Assembly: GCF_007830595.1 (NCBI RefSeq)
Contig: NZ_VLLD01000016.1
Length of the DNA: 64,000 nucleotides
DNA from: Treponema_B putidum
GTDB taxonomy: Bacteria > Spirochaetota > Spirochaetia > Treponematales > Treponemataceae
Strand: one strand, 5' to 3'
Below are positions 52,624 through 61,063 of the stretch, one piece after another (the first letter of the stretch is position 1; every line of letters starts with the position of its first letter). The notes under the pieces are model-generated. The model saw only the letters and a list, made by a program, of their open reading frames with translations. It was not told the DNA's origin and did no database searches. Made by a program: the position numbers and the translations under genes.

Positions 52624-53805
52624 ATGAAGCGTATTTTCCTTTTTATTGTAAGCCTCTTATTTTTTAATTTATATGCAGAAGACACAGGGCAAATTTCCTC
52701 TGAAAATTTATCTCAAGATATGGAGAAGAAGTATGATGGGTTAAGCAGTTATTATAGTACCTATATAAATGCTCCCGAAAGTCAGGTCGTTAAAGCTAAA
52801 GTTATCGAAATCGTTTATGACGATACAAAGGAAAACCGCCCCGATATTCCTATAGAATCGGACTTTCGGTATCAGCATTTAAAGATAAAAATTTTAACCG
52901 GAAAGCATAGAGGAGAGGTTTATACAATACGGAACACAATAGAGCTTGCGATCCCTTATAGACTTATTTTTAAGATAAACGAAAAACTCATCTTACAGCT
53001 GGATGAAGATGAAACGGGGAAGGTAAACAATTTGCGTATTTATGAGAGGGCAAGGGACTATAAAGTCTATGCTCTTATTTTTATTTTTGCAGCTGTTTTA
53101 ATTTTTGTCGGTAAAAAAAACGGTTTAAAAGCTCTTATATCACTAGGGCTTACCGTAGGTCTTATATTCGGAATTTTTCTTCCTCTCATTCTTAAAGGTT
53201 ATAATCCTATTTTTTGGGCTATTATAATTTGCAGCCTTGCTTCCGTTATGACTCTTTTTATCATTTCGGGAAGGAATAACAAAACCTATACGGCAATTTT
53301 GGGAACTATAGGCGGTGTTATTATAGCAGGCCTTTTTGCCTTTGTTGCAGGAAAAATTCTAAGACTTTCAGGTTTGGGAAATGAAGATGCTCAAATGCTA
53401 GCCTTTGTTCCCCAGTACCGTAAAATAGATTATCAGGGACTCTTATTTGCAGGTATTATGATAGGCTCCCTCGGAGCCGTTATGGATGTAGCTATGTCTA
53501 TTTCTTCTTCAATGTGGGAGATTGTATCTGTAAGTCCTAAGATACCGAATAAGCAGCTTATAAAATCGGGGATGAATATAGGGCGTGATATTATAGGCTC
53601 AATGTCCAATACGCTTATTTTAGCCTATGTTAGTACGTCAATTCCCGTGCTTTTACTCTTTATCATTTTTTCGCACGGGTTTACCGAAATCATAAATTTG
53701 GAAATTTTATCAGCCGAGATATTGCGTGCCGTCTCCGGAAGTATAGGTTTAATCTGTACGATTCCCATAACCGTCAACTTAGTAAATATTTTTAGAAAGA
53801 ACTAA
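52624..53805 (+). CDS. YibE/F-like membrane protein
   Basis: The 393-residue protein has a signal peptide (FNLYAEDTG), an extracytoplasmic region (about 20-135) with KAKVIEIVYDD and KHRGEVYTI stretches, then seven to eight membrane segments. AVLIFVGKKNGLKALISLGL, NEDAQMLAF, GLLFAGIMIGSLGAVMDVAM and SGMNIGRDIIGSMSNTLILA match the YibE/F family; GMNIGRDIIGSM is diagnostic. Function is not known. It is 78 nt after the nucleotidase gene, beyond its terminator. Confidence 0.9.
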   Translation: MKRIFLFIVSLLFFNLYAEDTGQISSENLSQDMEKKYDGLSSYYSTYINAPESQVVKAKVIEIVYDDTKENRPDIPIESDFRYQHLKIKILTGKHRGEVYTIRNTIELAIPYRLIFKINEKLILQLDEDETGKVNNLRIYERARDYKVYALIFIFAAVLIFVGKKNGLKALISLGLTVGLIFGIFLPLILKGYNPIFWAIIICSLASVMTLFIISGRNNKTYTAILGTIGGVIIAGLFAFVAGKILRLSGLGNEDAQMLAFVPQYRKIDYQGLLFAGIMIGSLGAVMDVAMSISSSMWEIVSVSPKIPNKQLIKSGMNIGRDIIGSMSNTLILAYVSTSIPVLLLFIIFSHGFTEIINLEILSAEILRAVSGSIGLICTIPITVNLVNIFRKN

Positions 53806-53858
53806 AAAAGGTTTTTAGTCTGAGGTACGGAATCTTTTATTTTCAAAAGAAACTAATT

Positions 53859-54521
53859 TTATCCGCAAACCAATGCCCAATTTTTAAAAAATATTTTATA
53901 GCCTCCCTTATCCCAAAGTTTTATAAGGCCGGAATATTCGTAATAACGATTTCCGTAATATTGAGGCTTGTCTTTTATTGTTTTTCGCGGATTTGATTTT
54001 GTCTTTTCTTGCAGAGAGTCGTAAAGAATAAAACCTTTTTCGTCGTAACCTATTACCGTTACATAATGCAAAACTTTTTTTATTTTTATTAAAAGAATAA
54101 TCGGCTTTCCTTCGTCGACTGTATTTTTTATCCAATTAATTTTTTCGGCATCGGAACAGCAGGATAAAATTGCTTCTTTTGTTTTTATTCCGTGTTTGTG
54201 CAATACTTGAATAAGGCCTTGCGGCATGGTTAAATTATTTTTTATCCGCCATCCTGTTTCTCTTGCTAAAAGTTCCGGATCTATTTCTTTTTTTGTTATT
54301 ACATTTATCGCAGCCATTGCAGAATAGGGTGCACAGTTATTAAAAGTTTGACGGTAATAAATATCGCTCATGGCTAAGATATTTTTTTGTCTATGGTTTT
54401 CTTTTGTGTTTAATCCGATGGACGGAAAAGCTCTGCCTAGACTTGCGATTAAAACGGCAAGCTGAATGAGTACTAAAAAGAAAAACAAAAATCTTTTTTG
54501 TATCCGCATCAAAATTTCCAT
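53859..54521 (-). CDS. C39-like peptidase, membrane-anchored or secreted
   Basis: The 220-residue protein has an N-terminal hydrophobic segment (about 8-30) followed by a papain-like C39 domain: catalytic Cys in NNCAPYSAMAAIN near residue 63, His in VLHYVTVIGYDEKG near 153 and Asp in FILYDSL. C39-like proteases often cleave double-glycine leaders when fused to ABC exporters, but no exporter is here. A TTG at 54527 and an ATG at 54509 are other possible starts; no clear SD decides between them. Confidence 0.82.
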   Translation of the reverse strand: MEILMRIQKRFLFFFLVLIQLAVLIASLGRAFPSIGLNTKENHRQKNILAMSDIYYRQTFNNCAPYSAMAAINVITKKEIDPELLARETGWRIKNNLTMPQGLIQVLHKHGIKTKEAILSCCSDAEKINWIKNTVDEGKPIILLIKIKKVLHYVTVIGYDEKGFILYDSLQEKTKSNPRKTIKDKPQYYGNRYYEYSGLIKLWDKGGYKIFFKNWALVCG

Positions 54522-54565
54522 TGCCAATAATTATCCAATATTTTTTTGAGAATATTGTCAGCCCT

Positions 54566-55828
54566 CTATTCTTCCAGCACTCCAAGTTTTTCAAAAATAA
54601 AGAAGATAAGGCTTAAAGCGACGGCAACGAGGGAGGCTAAAACCATTCCCTTAAATTCGATTTCACCGAATTTTATGCTGAGGCCGCTCAATCCTGTGGT
54701 GAATACTATCGAGGTTAGGATTAAGTTTTTTGATTTTGAATAATCGACCTTTGAATCTACTAAAAGGCGTATTCCTGAGGCTCCTATCATTCCATAGAGA
54801 AGAAAGGTTATGCCTCCGATGACGTTCCCGGGCACGGTGCGGATTAGGGCTGCAAGGGGGCTTATAAAGGCCATGCAGATTGAAATTATTGCGGCTCCTG
54901 CAATTACATAAACGCTGTAAATACCGGTAACTGCCATAACGCCTATGTTTTCACCGTAGGTTGTTGTGGGTACTCCTCCGACAAGACCTGAAAGAGCAGT
55001 CGAAAAATTATCGGCAAAGATACTCCTGTGTAGGCCGGGGTTTTTTAGGAGGTCTCTTCCGACAATGTTGGAAGTTACTACCTGATGGCTTATGTGTTCA
55101 CTTGTGATAACGAGTAATACCGGAAGCATTGTTATAACGGCCATGAGATCGAATTTAGGAAGCTGAAAATGAGGAAGGGTAAAAAGCCCCGCTTCTCTTA
55201 TTATTGAAAAATCTACCATCCCGAAAAAGGTTGCGGCTATGTAGCCTGCAATACTTGCAATCAAAATGGAAATGGTGGATAAAAAGCCCTTAAAAAGAAC
55301 TGAGCCTAAAACGGCAGCTCCTATCGTAATAAAGAAGACTATTATATCGCCCCGTGAAGCTGTGCCCGTCATAATGTTTGCCCCGATAGTTCCGCCTTGA
55401 ACGGTAAGACTTGTAAGCTCAAAGCCGATCAGAGAAACTACGGCACCCATAGCTGCCGGAGGCAGGATTACGTTTATCCATGAGGTTCCGAACTTATAAA
55501 TTATAAAAGCAATCAGACAGCCTAAAAGTCCCGTTACTATAAAGGCTCCTTGGGCATATTGAAAACCCATAGAAGAAATTATAAGGGTTGCAGGCCCTAG
55601 AAAGGCAAAACTTGAACCTAAATAGGCGGGAGCTTTGCCCTTTGTTATAGCTATGAACAAAAGGGTTCCCACACCGTTCATAAATAGTACGATACCCGCA
55701 TCTATTCCGAAGACAATCGGGACTAAAACCGAGGCACCGAACATTGCAAATGTGTGCTGAATACTTAAAGGTAAGAAAAGCCCAGCCGGAACTTTTTCGT
55801 CGACTTGATAAATTCTTTTATTTGACAT
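54566..55828 (-). CDS. uraA: Uracil permease (NCS2 family)
   Basis: The 420-residue inner-membrane symporter has about 14 hydrophobic segments. It shows LPLSIQHTFAMFGASVLVP near residue 20, GKAPAYLGSSFAFLGP near 67, TSEHISHQVVTSNIVGRDL near 240 with the substrate-binding glutamate and histidine, and GGVPTTTYGENIGVMAVTG near 285. The start is the ATG at 55828, 6 nt after GGAG. A strong promoter precedes it. Confidence 0.94.
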   Translation of the reverse strand: MSNKRIYQVDEKVPAGLFLPLSIQHTFAMFGASVLVPIVFGIDAGIVLFMNGVGTLLFIAITKGKAPAYLGSSFAFLGPATLIISSMGFQYAQGAFIVTGLLGCLIAFIIYKFGTSWINVILPPAAMGAVVSLIGFELTSLTVQGGTIGANIMTGTASRGDIIVFFITIGAAVLGSVLFKGFLSTISILIASIAGYIAATFFGMVDFSIIREAGLFTLPHFQLPKFDLMAVITMLPVLLVITSEHISHQVVTSNIVGRDLLKNPGLHRSIFADNFSTALSGLVGGVPTTTYGENIGVMAVTGIYSVYVIAGAAIISICMAFISPLAALIRTVPGNVIGGITFLLYGMIGASGIRLLVDSKVDYSKSKNLILTSIVFTTGLSGLSIKFGEIEFKGMVLASLVAVALSLIFFIFEKLGVLEE

Positions 55829-55849
55829 ACTAATCTCCATCGGGGCTGT

Positions 55850-55878
55850 ATAGTATAACTAATTGATAAATAAGTCAA
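55850..55878 (-). promoter_or_regulatory. sigma70-like promoter of uraA
   Basis: TTGACT (55873-55878), 17-nt spacer and TACTAT (55850-55855) on the minus strand, with a leader of about 15 nt that holds the SD. Confidence 0.75.
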
Positions 55879-55973
55879 TCGCCGCATTTATACAAAAATT
55901 TTTAATCTGATAGGAGACCCTCACTGTCTCATAAAATGTTATATAAAATGCTGTATACTTTGTGTAGGGCTTA

Positions 55974-56495
55974 TCAACTTTTTCTCATCATTACACCGAT
56001 TATTACCGGAATTATTTGCAAGGCAAAAGCTATAAAAAAAGAAATCAATATTTTTGTTATAATGCGTGCTTTCCGAACAATTTTTTGTAATTTGATTAAG
56101 TTTTCTGATTCTCCCGTTAAATCCAAATTAGAAAATTCCAAAAAGCTTTGTCGATATAAATATGTATCGGAGCCGTAAAAACCTCGTGGAGGCATACATG
56201 TACCAAATTTGATAAAGCCTTCCAACAAAGTATCACAAAGGCCTTTGTGCCTTCCTGTCGAACTGAGATGAACAATAATTTCTTGTACATTTGAATAGGT
56301 TTTATGCTCACACACTATAAAATAAATCAAAAAAAATGCACCGAAAACCCAAACAATAATAGGTATAAAAACAAAATCCAAATAATATGAATTTATGCCT
56401 GCCAATATCTCAATGAATATAATAGTTGTTATTAATCCCATATTTAAAAAATAGGTATCAAGTGAAATCATATATTTTTTGACACCCCTAATCAT
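55974..56495 (-). CDS. Hypothetical membrane protein, N-terminus uncertain
   Basis: The 173-residue frame from the ATG at 56495 has two to three hydrophobic segments (about 18-38, 40-62 and a C-terminal 150-170) and a polar middle with HKGLCDTLLEGFIKFGTC. It is not recognised. The frame stays open upstream for 18 codons reading LIFLIIFLSFDFFLSLFL, another good membrane helix, back to a CTG 10 nt after AAGGAG. Either a rare CTG start is used or the start is as given. It follows a DUF2087 gene. Confidence 0.55.
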   Translation of the reverse strand: MIRGVKKYMISLDTYFLNMGLITTIIFIEILAGINSYYLDFVFIPIIVWVFGAFFLIYFIVCEHKTYSNVQEIIVHLSSTGRHKGLCDTLLEGFIKFGTCMPPRGFYGSDTYLYRQSFLEFSNLDLTGESENLIKLQKIVRKARIITKILISFFIAFALQIIPVIIGVMMRKS

Positions 56496-56609
56496 TAAAA
56501 ATAGAGAAAGAAAAAAATCAAAACTTAAAAAAATAATTAAAAATATCAGTTTATTTTAACTCCTTTATTAGTACTTTAACTTTTTCTTCATCAGTCATAG
56601 TAATATCAT

Positions 56610-56918
56610 TTAAGTCATAATTTTATCTGTATTAACCCAATATTCTTTACAATCAGGTGTCCGCTCCAATAAAAATTTATCAAAAAGCTCACGTCTCAAC
56701 AGAGCATGGTCATTGAATGTGTGCCAAGCTTTTAAGACTGTATTCACTTCAATTTCAGAATATTTTTTATCAGGTTCAAATTTTCTTTGCAGATATTTTA
56801 AGACATTTATTTTATCATAAGTTTTCTTGGGCCATCTGACAATACGGCCTTCTTCATCAAGAAATTGTGAAATTTGTTTTTTTAAAATCGGTAAATTCAT
56901 AAAACCAGTTTCTTCCAT
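56610..56918 (-). CDS. DUF2087-domain protein
   Basis: The 102-residue protein matches DUF2087: FLDEEGRIVRWPKKTYDKIN, VLKYLQRKFEPDKKYSEIEV and AWHTFNDHALLRRELFD, ending LERTPDCKEYW. The domain is found in winged-helix-like bacterial regulators of unknown target. A 33-codon frame ends 8 nt upstream, and a 15-codon frame (MTDEEKVKVLIKELK) lies downstream before the membrane protein. Confidence 0.85.
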   Translation of the reverse strand: MEETGFMNLPILKKQISQFLDEEGRIVRWPKKTYDKINVLKYLQRKFEPDKKYSEIEVNTVLKAWHTFNDHALLRRELFDKFLLERTPDCKEYWVNTDKIMT

Positions 56919-56926
56919 CTTAAATA

Positions 56927-57028
56927 CTATCGGTTATCTTCAACAATAATTTTTTCATAAGCAGCCAAAGCTTCTTGATATTTCCCCATTGATTCTAATC
57001 TTGCAGCGGTTATAATTTGTGAATCCAT
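56927..57028 (-). CDS. Small 33-residue TPR-like protein or detached N-terminus of the DUF2087 protein
   Basis: The frame starts at an ATG 10 nt after GGAGG and encodes MDSQIITAARLESMGKYQEA followed by LAAYEKIIVEDNR, one typical TPR helix pair. It ends 8 nt before the DUF2087 ATG but in another frame, so either it is a small coupled gene or an old frameshift separated it. The wider 56919-57102 gap holds nothing else. Confidence 0.5.
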   Translation of the reverse strand: MDSQIITAARLESMGKYQEALAAYEKIIVEDNR

Positions 57029-57102
57029 TGCGTATCTACCTCCGACGTATATTTGTCTTTATTATTACACCCCAATATTTTATATCTGATTTTCCATTTT
57101 AT

Positions 57103-57819
57103 TTAATTATCAATAATTTCCATAAAATCATTGATATAAAAGTCAGCTTGATGTTGTCTATACTTCTTATCTTTATCATATAAACAGGTTTTTATGCCTA
57201 CAGCCTTTGCTCCCATAATATCGGCTTTTTCATTATCTCCCACCATAAGCGTTTCATGGATTTTTGCATCCAGCGATATAAGAGCTCGTAAAAAAATAGA
57301 AGGATGAGGTTTCATATAGGTATTTTCATAACTGAAGGTATAATTATCAATAAATAAATCAACCCCTTCCCTCATAAAAATTTCAAGATATATTTCTTTA
57401 GGATACATAATATTTGAAACTACACCTATTTTACAACCTTTCTCTTTTAAAATTTTAAGACAATTAATTACCCCTTCATTAGGATGAGCATAATTATAAA
57501 AATCAAGATAATCTTTTTTTAATATTTCAATAATTTCTTTATAGGAAACATGTATTCCTAACTTTCCAAATTTTAAGAACAAGGCTTCACAAATACGGTA
57601 TTCCAGTCTTTTGATTTTACGTTCATTTTCAACATAATCATACCAAGGTAAAATAACTTCCTTGTCTATTTTATCGGCAATGGATTTACCGTAAATATTA
57701 GAAATATAAGCTATCATACGGTTATGACCGTTTTTAAGTATTTCACTTTCATTCCATTTTGAATTATGAAATTCCAATAAGGTGGAACCCATATCAAAAA
57801 GATAAGATGTATATTTCAT
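57103..57819 (-). CDS. HAD-superfamily hydrolase
   Basis: The 238-residue phosphatase-like protein has motif I LFDMGSTL (nucleophile Asp near residue 9), motif II IGVVSNI near 137, motif III lysine in YMKPHPSIF near 172 and motif IV VGDNEKADIMGAKA near 200. Note the second acidic residue of DxDxT is replaced (DMGST), as in dehalogenase-type members, so phosphatase activity is uncertain. AGAGG precedes the ATG. Confidence 0.9.
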   Translation of the reverse strand: MKYTSYLFDMGSTLLEFHNSKWNESEILKNGHNRMIAYISNIYGKSIADKIDKEVILPWYDYVENERKIKRLEYRICEALFLKFGKLGIHVSYKEIIEILKKDYLDFYNYAHPNEGVINCLKILKEKGCKIGVVSNIMYPKEIYLEIFMREGVDLFIDNYTFSYENTYMKPHPSIFLRALISLDAKIHETLMVGDNEKADIMGAKAVGIKTCLYDKDKKYRQHQADFYINDFMEIIDN

Positions 57820-57833
57820 ATAGCCTCTACCTT

Positions 57834-58058
57834 TTAAAATAAATAAAATTCTTGCAATACTTTTCTAATTTGATATATATATCGCCAGTTTGTAAATTCA
57901 ATTATATAAAATTTTTCTTCTTCAAAATTCCTTACATAGTCATTTATTAAATATTTTGTAATAGTGTTATATGACTCACATTCTATATAATTTTCCTTAA
58001 TTCTAAAATAAGAATCATGCGGTCTTTTAAAATCAAAATTACATCTTTTACTTATCAC
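57834..58058 (-). CDS. Small hypothetical protein (74 residues)
   Basis: The frame begins at a GTG or TTG-type codon (MISKRCNFDFKRPHD) and is polar with an aromatic-rich end (FYIIEFTNWRYIYQ). No domain is recognised and no clear SD is seen. It stands 14 nt upstream of the HAD gene in the same orientation. It may be a remnant. Confidence 0.35.
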   Translation of the reverse strand: MISKRCNFDFKRPHDSYFRIKENYIECESYNTITKYLINDYVRNFEEEKFYIIEFTNWRYIYQIRKVLQEFYLF

Positions 58059-58185
58059 TTTATAATTTCTTTATTTTAGTTGTTTTTTTATAAATTATCT
58101 AGTGTAAACTATTGACATAATACATCTTAAAATATTTAAACAAAATAACTTTTAACTTTTATTTTATTCATCACCTATTAAAAAA

Positions 58186-58215
58186 TCCGGCAAGGCTTTA
58201 ATAAACCATGCCGGT
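58186..58215 (-). terminator. Rho-independent terminator after eno
   Basis: On the minus strand ACCGGCATGG ... CCTTGCCGG forms a stem followed by ATTTTTTAA, 18 nt after the enolase stop. Confidence 0.85.
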
Positions 58216-58232
58216 TAAAAGTCTGTATCCTT

Positions 58233-59534
58233 TTATTTTTTTATCAGGTTTGCAAATGTTGACATGCCTGCATAGCGGGCGTTATAGCCGAGCTCATCTT
58301 CAATTCTCATAAGCTGGTTATATTTTGCGATGCGGTCGCTTCGGCTCATTGAACCGGTTTTAATTTGTCCGGTTTCAAGAGCTACGGCTAAGTCGGCAAT
58401 AAAGGCATCTTCGGTTTCGCCTGAGCGGTGCGAGATAACGGCGGTGTAGCCGGCCTTTTGAGCCATTCTTACGGCATCGATTGTTTCGGTAACGGTTCCG
58501 ATTTGGTTGAGCTTTATCAAAATAGAATTGCAAGCTCCTTCTTCAATACCGCGGGCAAGCCGTTTTGTGTTTGTTACAAAAAAGTCATCGCCCACAATCT
58601 GAATCTGATTTCCCAATTCCTTTGTCATCTTTGCATAGCCTTCCCAATCATTTTGATCGAGCGGGTCTTCAATAGAAACAATCGGATACTTGCTTATCCA
58701 ATCCTTAAAAAGGTCTACCATCTCATCGGCATTTAAAATTTTAGAAGGTTCCGACTTCCAGAATTTATAGCCTTTTCTGTCGCCTGCATCAAAGAGCTCG
58801 GAAGAAGCGCAGTCCAAAGCTATTACCACATCCTTTCCGGGTTTGTAGCCGGCCTTTTCGATAGCCTTCATTATATAATCTAAGGCTTGAACATTTTCGA
58901 TATTGGGAGCAAAACCGCCTTCATCTCCTACTGCCGTAACATGGCCGTCCTTCTTTAAAATGTCCTTTAAGGCATGGAAGACCTCGGCTGTCATTCTTAT
59001 GGCTTCACGGATTGACGGAGCTCCTACAGGCATAATCATGTACTCTTGAAAATCTATCTTGTTGTCGGAATGACGGCCGCCGTTTATGATATTAGCCATG
59101 GGAACAGGCATCTGCATAGTGTGAACGCCTCCCAAATAGCGGTAAAGCGGCAAGCCTAAACTGTCGGCAGCGGCACGGGCTACAGCCATCGAAACACCGA
59201 GCATAGCATTTGCTCCGAGCTTGGATTTATTTTCGGTGCCGTCAAGATTGATAAGCATATTGTCTATTTCGGCCTGATCCAAAGCATCAGCCCCGTCAAG
59301 TTCTTCGGCAATAACCGTATTAACTTGATCAACAGCCTTTAAAACACCCTTTCCCATGTAGCGGCTCTTATCACCGTCCCTCATTTCCAAAGCTTCATAT
59401 TCTCCCGTAGAAGCCCCGGAAGGAACACAGGCTCTGCCGCAGCTAAAATCGCTTAACTGAACCTCAACCTCTACAGTCGGATTTCCCCGCGAATCCAAAA
59501 TCTCGCGGCCTTCAATATAAATAATATCAGACAT
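58233..59534 (-). CDS. eno: Enolase
   Basis: The 433-residue glycolytic enzyme converts 2-phosphoglycerate to phosphoenolpyruvate. Motifs: EGREILDSRGNPTVEVEV at the start, GASTGEYEALEMRDGD near 40, NIINGGRHSDNKIDFQEYMI near 150, GDEGGFAPN near 205, the metal ligands in VSIEDPLDQNDW and IVGDDFFVTN, catalytic Lys in ILIKLNQIGT and SHRSGETED near 365. AAGGAGG precedes the ATG. Enolase is a frequent moonlighting plasminogen binder in spirochaetes, an activity the sequence cannot show. Confidence 0.97.
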   Translation of the reverse strand: MSDIIYIEGREILDSRGNPTVEVEVQLSDFSCGRACVPSGASTGEYEALEMRDGDKSRYMGKGVLKAVDQVNTVIAEELDGADALDQAEIDNMLINLDGTENKSKLGANAMLGVSMAVARAAADSLGLPLYRYLGGVHTMQMPVPMANIINGGRHSDNKIDFQEYMIMPVGAPSIREAIRMTAEVFHALKDILKKDGHVTAVGDEGGFAPNIENVQALDYIMKAIEKAGYKPGKDVVIALDCASSELFDAGDRKGYKFWKSEPSKILNADEMVDLFKDWISKYPIVSIEDPLDQNDWEGYAKMTKELGNQIQIVGDDFFVTNTKRLARGIEEGACNSILIKLNQIGTVTETIDAVRMAQKAGYTAVISHRSGETEDAFIADLAVALETGQIKTGSMSRSDRIAKYNQLMRIEDELGYNARYAGMSTFANLIKK

Positions 59535-59564
59535 ATTAACCTCCTTAAGATAAGCCTATACTTA

Positions 59565-59593
59565 ATTCTACTCTTATTGCAAAATAAAATCAA
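59565..59593 (-). promoter_or_regulatory. sigma70-like promoter of eno
   Basis: TTGATT (59588-59593), 17-nt spacer and TAGAAT (59565-59570) on the minus strand, with AAGGAGG in the short leader. Confidence 0.65.
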
Positions 59594-59620
59594 GGCCGAA
59601 AATAAAACACGGTAAAGATA

Positions 59621-59649
59621 TTGACCATCCTCTTTCTTTTAGATATAAT
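59621..59649 (+). promoter_or_regulatory. Strong sigma70-like promoter with predicted leaderless start (GNAT gene)
   Basis: TTGACC (59621-59626), 17-nt spacer and perfect TATAAT (59644-59649). The ATG at 59657 follows after seven bases (TCGGCTC) with no SD. An in-frame TTG at 59621 is the -35 box itself and cannot be the start if this promoter is used. Confidence 0.8.
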
Positions 59650-59656
59650 TCGGCTC

Positions 59657-60211
59657 ATGTACATCAAAAAACTTATCGGAAAAAAATGTTATCTTGCCCC
59701 AATGAGGATTGAAGATGCGGAAAAATACGCTGTTTGGGCAAACGATCAAGAAGTGTCTGAATATCTTAATTTTGCTTCTTCGATTATAGGCCTTGAAGCC
59801 GAGCGCATTATAATCGATAGGATTTCAAAAGAACATAATTACGCAATAGTAGATTCCGAGACCGATGAGCTTATAGGAAATGTGGGGCTTATGAGTATCA
59901 ATCATATGAATAGGACAGCCGAGCTCGGTATCTTTATAGGGAACAAGGCCTATTGGTCAAAGGGTTACGGTACCGAGGCTATGTGCTTACTCATAAACTA
60001 TGCCTATCAAAAACTAAACTTACACAATATCATTTTAAATGTATATTCTTATAATGAAAGAGCTATTAAGGCTTACGAAAAAGCAGGCTTTAAAAAAATA
60101 GGCGCAAGGAGAGGAGCTTTAATCCGAAACCGTAAAATGCACGATATAATATTAATGGATATTATCCCTGAAGATTTTTACGCAAAGCATCCTGAGTTTG
60201 AAATAGTTTGA
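59657..60211 (+). CDS. GNAT-family N-acetyltransferase (RimJ/RimL-like)
   Basis: The 184-residue acetyltransferase begins MYIKKLIGKKCYLAPM and has DAEKYAVWANDQEVSEYL near residue 18, ELIGNVGLMSINHMN near 74, the acetyl-CoA loop KGYGTEAMCLL near 108 and LNVYSYNERAIKAYEKAGF near 130. It is closest to RimJ/RimL-type enzymes acting on protein N-termini or small amines. It probably shares no operon with the next gene, which has its own promoter. Confidence 0.9.
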   Translation: MYIKKLIGKKCYLAPMRIEDAEKYAVWANDQEVSEYLNFASSIIGLEAERIIIDRISKEHNYAIVDSETDELIGNVGLMSINHMNRTAELGIFIGNKAYWSKGYGTEAMCLLINYAYQKLNLHNIILNVYSYNERAIKAYEKAGFKKIGARRGALIRNRKMHDIILMDIIPEDFYAKHPEFEIV

Positions 60212-60218
60212 TCTATAA

Positions 60219-60262
60219 GATTGATTTATCGAGATTGATTTATCGGAAAACCTTGTTAGAAT
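60219..60262 (+). promoter_or_regulatory. Promoter with 14-bp tandem repeat upstream of the RsmB-like gene
   Basis: GATTGATTTATCGA (60219-60232) is repeated as GATTGATTTATCGG (60233-60246). The second copy supplies the -35 TTGATT (60235-60240); after 16 nt comes TAGAAT (60257-60262), and the ATG at 60271 follows after eight bases with no SD. Confidence 0.6.
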
Positions 60263-60270
60263 AATAGGCT

Positions 60271-61062
60271 ATGAAAAAGCAAAAATTAAGCGGAGCCGAG
60301 GGCTTTGAAAGCTATTATCTTTCGATTTTCGGCGAAAGATGGCAGAGCTTAAAAGCCGCCCTTTTAGAAGAAAACAAGGCACAAGCCTACAGTGAAAACC
60401 TCATACAAAACTATTATCTGGATTATGCAAGCATTCGGGCGGCAAAGGCAATGCCCGTTCTTGAAGAAGGAATCTGCCTGGACATGTGCGCCGCCCCCGG
60501 AGGAAAAACCTTAGTCCTTTTAAGCAGGATTAAAGAGAATGCCGAAATACAGGCAAACGAACTTTCTGCCGAAAGGCGGAACAGACTTATAAGGGTGCTT
60601 GATGAACACTTAAGCGAAGAGAACCGAAAACGGATAAGAGTTTCTTCCTATGATGCTTCCCGAATGCCCCGCTACGGCCAAGAACTTTATGATAGAATTT
60701 TACTGGATGCTCCCTGCTCTTCCGAGAGGCATGTTCTCCAAAACGAAAAATACCTTAAACAGTGGACAGAAGCCCGCATAAAAAATTTAAGTCAAAGGCA
60801 GTGGGCACTTTTGTCTGCGGCCTTTTTACTCCTTAAGCCTAAGGGCTTTTTAGTTTATTCTACCTGTGCCCTCGCCGATGAAGAAAACGATTCCTTAATC
60901 GAAAAGCTCATAAAAAAGTATAAAGAAAAAGTAAGGCTTGAAGACAAGCTCGATAGCCTTGGCCCCATCCTTCCTGAAAAAACAAAATACGGATTCCGTT
61001 TTCTTCCCGATAAGGCGGAGGGAGCAGGCCCCATCTATTTTTCTCTTATTCAAAAAAATTAA
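60271..61062 (+). CDS. RsmB/RsmF-type RNA m5C methyltransferase
   Basis: The 263-residue enzyme methylates cytosine in rRNA or tRNA with S-adenosylmethionine. It has the SAM loop LDMCAAPGGKTLVL near residue 70, the motif IV DAPCSSERHVLQN near 150 with one active-site Cys and motif VI YSTCALADEENDSL near 198 with the catalytic Cys. It lacks the N-terminal NusB-like domain of RsmB and a C-terminal PUA, so the exact target is open. Its end lies 1 nt from the convergent peptidase gene. Confidence 0.92.
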   Translation: MKKQKLSGAEGFESYYLSIFGERWQSLKAALLEENKAQAYSENLIQNYYLDYASIRAAKAMPVLEEGICLDMCAAPGGKTLVLLSRIKENAEIQANELSAERRNRLIRVLDEHLSEENRKRIRVSSYDASRMPRYGQELYDRILLDAPCSSERHVLQNEKYLKQWTEARIKNLSQRQWALLSAAFLLLKPKGFLVYSTCALADEENDSLIEKLIKKYKEKVRLEDKLDSLGPILPEKTKYGFRFLPDKAEGAGPIYFSLIQKN

Positions 61063-61063
61063 A

